DNA of 64,000 nt from JANMJD01 sp963828405 (GTDB lineage Bacteria > Actinomycetota > Acidimicrobiia > Acidimicrobiales > Ilumatobacteraceae), in NCBI GenBank assembly GCA_963828405.1, contig CAWHEG010000031.1, positions 558,001-622,000 on the forward strand, read 5' to 3'. Of this stretch, positions 58,036 to 64,000 are shown in pieces; positions within the stretch are counted from its first letter, which is position 1, and the number at the start of each line of letters is the position of its first letter. The notes beneath the pieces are model-generated. The model had not been told where the DNA came from. It ran no database searches and saw only the letters and a program-made list of their open reading frames with translations. The position numbers and the translations under genes were made by a program.

Positions 58036-59579
58036 TGCCCCGCTTCGACTGGGGTGCGGCGACCGACGTCGGGCGCCTGCGCACCGCCAACGAGGACGCC
58101 TACAGCGCGGACGAGACCCTGTTCGTCGTCGCCGACGGCATGGGCGGGCATCTGGCCGGCGAGGTCGCCTCGGCGATGGCCGTCGACGCCCTGCGCGCCC
58201 GCCTCGGCACCCCGGTCACCGCCGACCTCGACGCCCTCGTCGGCGCCGTCGACACGGCCAACCGCCAGATCTTCCAGGCCTCCCACACCCGCGTCGACCA
58301 GCACGGCATGGGGACCACCATCACGGCCATCGCCCCCGTGCGCGGCGACGGCGGGTTGCAGCTCGGCCTGGTCAACGTCGGCGACTCGCGCGCCTACGCC
58401 GTGCGCCAGGGCCGCCTCGCACAGCTCAGCGTCGACCACTCCTACGTCCAGGAGCTCGTCGCCACCGGTCAGATCACGGCGACCGAGGCCCGCGGCCATC
58501 CCCACCGCAACATCGTCACCCGTGCCCTGGGCATCGAGCCCGTCGTGCGGATCGACGCCTGGACGATGTCGCTGATCGCCGGCGACCGCTTCATCCTCTG
58601 CTCCGACGGGCTCGTCGACGAGGTGCTCGACTCGGTGATCGCCGAGATCGCCACCGGGGTCGCCGACCCGCAGGAGGCTGCCGAGCGCCTGGTCGAGGCG
58701 GCCAACCGCAACGGCGGGCGCGACAACATCACCGTCGTCGTCGTCGACGTGCTCGAGGGCGCCGAGTCGGACACCGCCGAGCTCGAGCTCGCCCCCCACG
58801 GTGACGGGACGGCCGGCGATCCGAGCCGGTGGGCGGACAACCACTCGCACGGCGGCACATCGCCCGCAGTCACCGGAGCCGGCGCAAACCTGCGCATCGT
58901 GCCGGCGGAGACCGGTGACGACCGCCCCGTCGGCGACAACGGCACACCGGGCGATCTCGGGCCCGAGTACGACGACATCACCCGCTCCCTGCCGCGGCCG
59001 AGAGCCGCGACCCGCTCCCTGGCCGGTCCGACCGGGTTGCCCACCCCCGGGGCCGACGGCGACGGCATCCCACCCCTCGCCGGCGAACCCGACGAGCCGA
59101 GGCGGGGCGGTCCCGGCATGCACGGCCGACTCGGCCTCGGCACCATCGCCTTCCTCACCGCGGTCGCCGCGGTCTTCGTCGTCGGTTTCGTGATGATCGC
59201 CGCCTATGCCCGGTCGGGCTACTTCGTCGCCTACCGCGGCGAGGAGATCGTCGTCTACAAGGGACGCCCCGACGGGGTGCTGTGGTTCGATCCGACGGTC
59301 GCCGCGATCGCCCGCCAGAAGCGCTCCGACCTGCCGGCCTCCGATGCCCAGGCGATCGAGAACCGCCCCGAGTTCGATTCGCTCGACGCCGCCGTCGGCT
59401 ACATCGACGCCCACTCGGTGACCGCCCCCGGCATCTCGGTGGTCGCCAGCACCCCGGCGACCACGAACGTCGCCCCGACGCTGGTCACCGCCGACCCCGC
59501 GGTCACGACGACGCTCGCCGTGGCCACCGCCGCTCCGGTCACCAACCCATCCCCCACCCCGGGGTCGACGAGTCCGTGA
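58035..59579 (+). CDS. pstP: PP2C-type Ser/Thr phosphatase PstP
   Basis: 514 residues. The PP2C domain has ATDVGRLRTANEDAYS, LFVVADGMGGHLAGEVAS, MGTTITAIAP, VNVGDSRAYAV, FILCSDGLVDEV and GGRDNITVVVVDV, with all metal-binding aspartates. A linker leads to one membrane helix (LGTIAFLTAVAAVFVVGFVMI) and an extracellular tail rich in Thr/Ala/Pro. It removes phosphate from PknB and its substrates. Its stop overlaps the SEDS gene start (GTGA). Confidence 0.92.
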   Translation: MPRFDWGAATDVGRLRTANEDAYSADETLFVVADGMGGHLAGEVASAMAVDALRARLGTPVTADLDALVGAVDTANRQIFQASHTRVDQHGMGTTITAIAPVRGDGGLQLGLVNVGDSRAYAVRQGRLAQLSVDHSYVQELVATGQITATEARGHPHRNIVTRALGIEPVVRIDAWTMSLIAGDRFILCSDGLVDEVLDSVIAEIATGVADPQEAAERLVEAANRNGGRDNITVVVVDVLEGAESDTAELELAPHGDGTAGDPSRWADNHSHGGTSPAVTGAGANLRIVPAETGDDRPVGDNGTPGDLGPEYDDITRSLPRPRAATRSLAGPTGLPTPGADGDGIPPLAGEPDEPRRGGPGMHGRLGLGTIAFLTAVAAVFVVGFVMIAAYARSGYFVAYRGEEIVVYKGRPDGVLWFDPTVAAIARQKRSDLPASDAQAIENRPEFDSLDAAVGYIDAHSVTAPGISVVASTPATTNVAPTLVTADPAVTTTLAVATAAPVTNPSPTPGSTSP

Positions 59580-60984
59580 GCCGCACCTCGGCGGTGGCCG
59601 CCTCCCGGCGCAACACCGAGCTGGGCCTGGTGGTGTTCGCCGGGGTGATCACGACCTGTGGGTACACGCTCTCGGCGCTCGGCCGCGACTCCAACATCCC
59701 GGCCAACCTCGGCCCGTTCCTGGGTGTCGTGCTCGGGCTGCTGATCGTCGCCCACATCGCCACCCGCCGTCTGGCCAAGGGCGCCGACGCCGTGCTCCTC
59801 CCCCTCGCCGCCCTGCTCAACGGCATCGGCTTCACGATGCTGGCCCGGCTCGACGCCAAGCGGCTCGCCGGCCTGCAGGCCACGTGGACCTTCGTCGGCG
59901 TCGGCGCCTACATCGCCGTGCTGCTCGTCGTGCGCCGCTCCAACGACCTGCGCAACTACCAGTGGACGTTCCTGGTCGTCGGCGTCGCCCTGCTCCTCGC
60001 CCCGTTCGTCCCCGGCGTCGGGCGCACCTTCGGCACGGGGCGCGGATCTGGGTCAAGATCGGTCCGGTCGGCTTCCAGCCGGGGGAGATCGCCAAGGTCT
60101 GCCTGGCGCTGTTCTTCGCCGGCTACCTCACCGAGCACCGCGAGTTGATCGCCGCCGGCACGTGGCGCGTGTGGCGTTTCAACCTGCCCGAGCCCCGCCA
60201 CCTGTTCCCCCTGCTCGCCGCCTGGGGGGTGAGCGTGCTGGTGATGGTCGGCCAGCGCGACCTCGGCTCGTCGCTGCTCTTCTTCGCCCTGTTCCTCGTG
60301 CTCATCTGGGTGGCCACCGAACGGGCCAGCTTCCTGGCCATCGGCACGATGCTCTTCGCCGGTGGGGCCTACATCGCCTGGAACCTGTTCGGCCACGTCC
60401 AGGACCGCGTCGACATCTGGCTCGACCCGTGGAGCCGTTACGCCGCCCCGAGCGACGGCAAGGGCTACCAGATCGTCCAGGCGATGTTCGCCCTCGGCAA
60501 CGGCGGCGTCGCCGGCACCGGGCTGGGACTGGGGACGCCGAACAAGATCCCGGAGGCCAAGAACGACTTCATCTTCGCCGTGATCGGTGAGGAGCTCGGC
60601 CTGTTCGGGGCCACCGCCGTGCTCCTCGCCTTCGTGCTGATGATCGGCGCCGGTCTGCGCGCCGCCCTGCGCGCCGACCGTCCGTTCGAGAAGTTGCTGG
60701 CCACCGGGCTGACCACGATCATCGGGGTGCAGGCGTTCATCATCATCGCCGGGGTGATCCGCGTGCTCCCGCTCACCGGGGTCACCCTCCCCTTCGTCAG
60801 CTACGGGGGGTCGTCGCTCGTCGCCAACTACGTGCTGCTCGCCCTGTTGATGCGGATCAGCGACTCGGGCGCCCGGCGACTCGGCGAGGCGCCCGACCGG
60901 CTCGATCCGGCCGAGAAGCGGGCGCTGCGCAAGTACGCCCGCGCGGCGAGGAAAGCCGGCAACGACGCCACGGTGATCGCATGA
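59576..60984 (+). CDS. rodA: SEDS family peptidoglycan polymerase RodA/FtsW (frameshifted)
   Basis: About 469 residues across two frames. The first part (59576 to about 60030) has several helices and ends APFVPGVGR. The second (to 60984) begins ARIWVKIGPVGFQPGEIAK, the SEDS hallmark with the catalytic-region residues. Then come GQRDLGSSLLFFALFLVLIW, QAMFALGNGGVAGTGLGLG, KNDFIFAVIGEELGL, and LPFVSYGGSSLVANYVLLAL. The break near 60025-60050 needs a one- or two-base correction in GGCACGGGGCGCGG. As this gene type is normally essential, a sequencing error is likely. Start and stop overlap pstP and pbpA. Confidence 0.88.
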
Positions 60985-62594
60985 ACGCAGTTCAGGCGAT
61001 CGACCGAGCGACCGCCAGGGAGCCGGGCGACCACGGGGCCCGGGGGCGCAGCCCCCGCGCGGAGAAAGAGCATGAGCAACGGGCGCGGCTCGCCGAGGGT
61101 CGGGCGCGTGGCGTGAACTCCCGCATCCGGCGGCTGGCTCTCGGCCTGCTCCTCGCCTACGTCGTGCTGTTCGTGCAGCTGAACATCCTCCAGGTGTCGC
61201 GCTCGTCGGAGCTCAACGCCGATGTGCGCAACAGCCGCCAGACGACCCGCGACTTCAACCGCAACCGCGGCCCGATCATCACCGCCGACGGCGTGGTCGT
61301 GGCCGACTCGGTCCCCTCGACCGACGGCCGGTTCACCTTCCAGCGCCGCTACCCGACGGGTCCGCTGTTCGCCGGTATCACCGGGTACTGGTCCTACGCC
61401 TTCGGGGCGACCCAGGTCGAGAAGGTGCAGGACAAGGTGCTCGCCGGCCGCACGTCGGACCAGAACGTCGATGCCCTGCCGAACCTCTTCGACCGCAACC
61501 TCGACACCTCGGGCTCGGTCGTGCTCACCCTGCGCGCCGACCTGCAGGACCTGGCCCGCCAACTGCTCGCCGGCCGCGAGGGCTCGGTCGTGATGCTCGA
61601 TCCGCGCACCGGAGCGGTGCTGGCGATGTACAGCGAGCCCACCTTCGATCCCAACCAGATCGTCGTGCACACCTCGGCCGACGCCGAGAAGGCGCTCACC
61701 TTCCTCAACGCCGCCCCGGGCAAGCCGCTCCTCGCCAACGCCTACCAGGAGCGCTACATGCCCGGCTCGACGTTCAAGGTGGTGACCACGACCGCGGCGT
61801 TGGAGACCGGCGGGCTGACCCTCGACCGGGTGTTCGAGGTCGAGAGCTCCTACACCCCGCCGCAGACCACCGACCCGATCGAGAACTACGGCGGCACGTC
61901 GTGCGGCGGCGACTTCGCCACCGTCTTCGCCAAGAGCTGCAACACGCCGTTCGCCCGGCTGGCCGTCGAACTGGGCGCCGAGAAGATGGTCTTCGCCGCC
62001 GATCGCTTCGGGCTCAACGAGGCCCCGCCGATCGACCTGCCCCGCCCGGCGGCCAGCCACTTCGGCCGCGTCGAGGACTTCACCGGCAACATCCCGTTGC
62101 TCGCCATCCGCGGTTTCGGGCAGAACGAGGACGCCATCACCCCGTTGCAGATGGCGATGATCGCCGGCAGTGTCGCCAACGGCGGCACGATGATGATCCC
62201 CTACGTCGTCGCCGAGACCCGCACCCACGGAGGCGGCGTGCTGTCGCGCACCGCGCCGCGACCGTGGAGGACGCCGATGACGCCCGAGACGGCGGCCACC
62301 CTCACCCAGCTGATGGTCAAGGTGGTCAACGAGGGCACGGCCAGGTGCTGCATGGCGTTGGCCAACGGCGTCCAGGCTGCCGCCAAGACCGGTACGGCCC
62401 AGCTCAACGCCCGCGGCGAGCCGCAGCGGTCGCACGCCTGGATCATGGCCTTCGCCCCGGCCGACAACCCGGCCTATGCCGTCTCGGTCGTGTTGAAGGG
62501 CACCACCGACGAGATCTCCGCAGGCACCGGTGGCCGCCTCGCCGGCCCGATCGCCCAACAGATGCTCGACGCCGCGCTGGCCGCCGGGGCGTGA
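60981..62594 (+). CDS. pbpA: Class B penicillin-binding protein PbpA
   Basis: 537 residues. Single N-terminal membrane helix (LALGLLLAYVVLFVQLNIL), a dimerisation domain with NRGPIITADGVVVA, then the transpeptidase domain. Its motifs are S-x-x-K in PGSTFKVVTT, S-x-N in AKSCNTPFARLA and K-T-G in AAKTGTAQLN. It cross-links the glycan made by the adjacent SEDS protein; the 4-bp overlap with that gene supports a complex. The first 45 residues are basic and cytoplasmic. Confidence 0.93.
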   Translation: MNAVQAIDRATAREPGDHGARGRSPRAEKEHEQRARLAEGRARGVNSRIRRLALGLLLAYVVLFVQLNILQVSRSSELNADVRNSRQTTRDFNRNRGPIITADGVVVADSVPSTDGRFTFQRRYPTGPLFAGITGYWSYAFGATQVEKVQDKVLAGRTSDQNVDALPNLFDRNLDTSGSVVLTLRADLQDLARQLLAGREGSVVMLDPRTGAVLAMYSEPTFDPNQIVVHTSADAEKALTFLNAAPGKPLLANAYQERYMPGSTFKVVTTTAALETGGLTLDRVFEVESSYTPPQTTDPIENYGGTSCGGDFATVFAKSCNTPFARLAVELGAEKMVFAADRFGLNEAPPIDLPRPAASHFGRVEDFTGNIPLLAIRGFGQNEDAITPLQMAMIAGSVANGGTMMIPYVVAETRTHGGGVLSRTAPRPWRTPMTPETAATLTQLMVKVVNEGTARCCMALANGVQAAAKTGTAQLNARGEPQRSHAWIMAFAPADNPAYAVSVVLKGTTDEISAGTGGRLAGPIAQQMLDAALAAGA

Positions 62595-62637
62595 AACGGA
62601 GGTCGGGGGAGCGATCGACTGTAGCGTGGGGGGCCGC

Positions 62638-64000
62638 ATGACGGACTCCCAGCGTCCGGTCTTCAACGACCGCTACGAACTTCAACAGCGGATCGGTCGC
62701 GGCGGGATGGCCGACGTCTACCTGGCCCGTGACCGCCTCCTCGACCGGCCCGTCGCCATCAAGGTGCTGTTCCCCGAGTTCGCCACCGACCCCAACTTCG
62801 TCGAGCGCTTCCGCCGCGAGGCGCAGTCGGCCGCCAACCTCAACCACCCCAACGTCGTCAGCGTGTACGACTGGGGCAAGCAGGGCAACACCTACTTCAT
62901 GGCGATGGAGTACATCGCCGGGCGCACGCTGGCCGACATCCTGCGCTCCAACGGCCGGCTCACCGCCCACCAGGCCGCCGAGATCGCCGGCGAGGTCGCC
63001 TCGGCCCTCGGGTTCGCCCACCGGGGCGGCGTGGTCCACCGCGACGTCAAGCCGGCGAACATCCTCATCGCCGACGACGGCCGGGTGAAGGTCGCCGACT
63101 TCGGCATCGCCCGGGCGCTCAACTCGGCGGCCGAGCAGGACCTCACCCAGGCCGGCGCGGTGATGGGCACGGCCACCTACTTCTCGCCCGAACAGGCCCA
63201 AGGCGCCCAGCCCGATCCCGCGCAGCGACCTGTACTCGCTCGGCATCGTGCTCTACGAGATGATCGGCGGCCGCCCCCCGTTCAGCGGCGACAACCCGGT
63301 GGCCATCGCCTACAAGCAGGTCCACGACGCTCCGCAGCCGCTCAACCAGCTCGCTCCCGACGTGCCCCGGCCGTTCGAGGCGATCGTCGCCAAGCTGCTG
63401 GCCAAGAATCCGAGCGCCCGCTACGCCAACGCCGAGGACCTGCGCGACGACCTGCGCCGTTTCCGTGAGGGCCAGCCCGTGCTCGCCCTCACCTCCCTGA
63501 TCGGCGGCGCCACCACGCCGCCCGCGGGGCTCGGCAGGCCGCCCGGCGCGACCACCGGCGTGCCCCGAACCACCGCGATGCCGTCGACGCCCGCCCCGGG
63601 GGCAACGGCGGCGATGCCCCGCACCGGTGTCGCCCCCGGCGCGCCGCCACCGATGCGCGGCGGGCCCCGGTCGGGCAGGACCGACTACTACGAGCCGCCC
63701 CGCCGCACCGGGATCTACGTGCTCACCGCCTTCCTGGCGATCGCCGCTCTGGTGGCCGGCGGCATCCTGCTGTTCAACTACCTCTCGAAGGAGGACACCA
63801 CCGTCGCCACGGTGACGCTCCCCGACGTTCGTGGGATGACCATCGAGGCCGCGTCCGCCGCCCTCGAGCAACTGGGGGCGAGTCCCAACCCCGTGGCCGA
63901 TCCCAGCTCGGCGTCGCCGGAGAACATCGTCGACACCCAGAACCCCGTCCCCGGCAGTGTCGTGACCCCCGGCCTGATCGTCACGCTCACCTTCAAGCCG
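62638..64000 (+). CDS. pknB: Ser/Thr protein kinase PknB with PASTA region (frameshifted, runs off right edge)
   Basis: Kinase domain: RIGRGGMADVYLARD (Gly-rich loop), VAIKVL (Lys), VVHRDVKPANILI (catalytic loop), VADFGIAR (DFG) and GTATYFSPEQAQG. Just after, near 63210-63225, an extra C in GATCCCGCGCAGCGAC shifts the frame. The correct continuation is SDLYSLGIVLYEMIGGRPPF and onward through a Pro/Thr-rich juxtamembrane region, one membrane helix (YVLTAFLAIAALVAGGILLF) and the first PASTA repeat (VTLPDVRGMTIEAASAALEQ) at the window edge. The PASTA domains sense muropeptides or lipid II; the kinase phosphorylates FHA-bound division and wall proteins encoded upstream. Confidence 0.9.

Overview
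The window is high-GC DNA with short intergenic gaps, many ATGA/TGATG start-stop overlaps and an fhaA-fhaB-pstP-rodA/ftsW-pbpA-pknB cell-wall kinase cluster at the right end. This is the actinobacterial arrangement. A second type IIA topoisomerase pair, LLM-type flavin oxidoreductases and a heliorhodopsin suggest a deep-branching aquatic or soil actinomycete, possibly class Acidimicrobiia; that placement is inference. At least seven reading frames, including the essential-type genes rodA/ftsW and pknB, are broken by one apparent single-base indel each. I read most of these as indel errors in a draft or metagenomic assembly, not as real pseudogenes.

Layout. 1-13.5 kb: metabolic and cell-envelope genes: a partial GH2 beta-galactosidase, a lipoprotein L,D-transpeptidase, a 2OG-Fe(II) oxygenase, glutamyl-Q tRNA(Asp) synthetase, an amidase, an orphan ectoine synthase, two Rieske oxygenases, two LLM oxidoreductases, a hemolysin-III/PAQR protein, a DNA methyltransferase and an alpha/beta hydrolase. 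13.5-18 kb: B and A subunits of a type IIA topoisomerase. 18-20.3 kb: an MMPL exporter with a CsoR-like operator upstream. 20.3-28 kb: a light-associated cluster in which an Fe-S photolyase/cryptochrome with SDR and SRPBCC genes runs leftward, and an epimerase/DUF2867 gene and a heliorhodopsin run rightward from a 25-bp divergent intergenic gap holding an inverted repeat. 28-32.2 kb: a penicillin-acylase lipoprotein and a membrane glycosyltransferase. 32.2-39.25 kb: accessory DNA with an IS3 scar, a small toxin-antitoxin pair with twin operators, a DHFR-like protein, a serine hydrolase, an AlbA_2-type ATPase with phased iterons, and an abiE system with a truncated toxin.

39,251-56,574 is an integrative mobilizable element of about 17.3 kb in the 3' end of a tRNA-Leu(CAG), bounded by a 22-bp direct repeat. 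It carries a restriction-modification-Vsr module, a coupling protein and MobF relaxase but no type IV secretion genes, an excisionase-like protein, an XRE regulator, and an integrase cut off by an IS110-family insertion. Its right part is cargo (a potassium-channel-like protein, a CxxC protein split by an IS21-family element, an N-formylglutamate amidohydrolase-like protein). Two apparently identical IS110 copies in the same orientation flank that cargo. The second copy sits inside a perfect 20-bp palindrome, probably a terminator, right beside the tRNA. With the integrase catalytic domain gone, the element is probably stranded unless helped in trans.

56.5-64 kb returns to conserved chromosome: tRNA-Leu and the FHA/PstP/SEDS/PBP/PknB operon, which runs off the right edge within the PASTA region of PknB.
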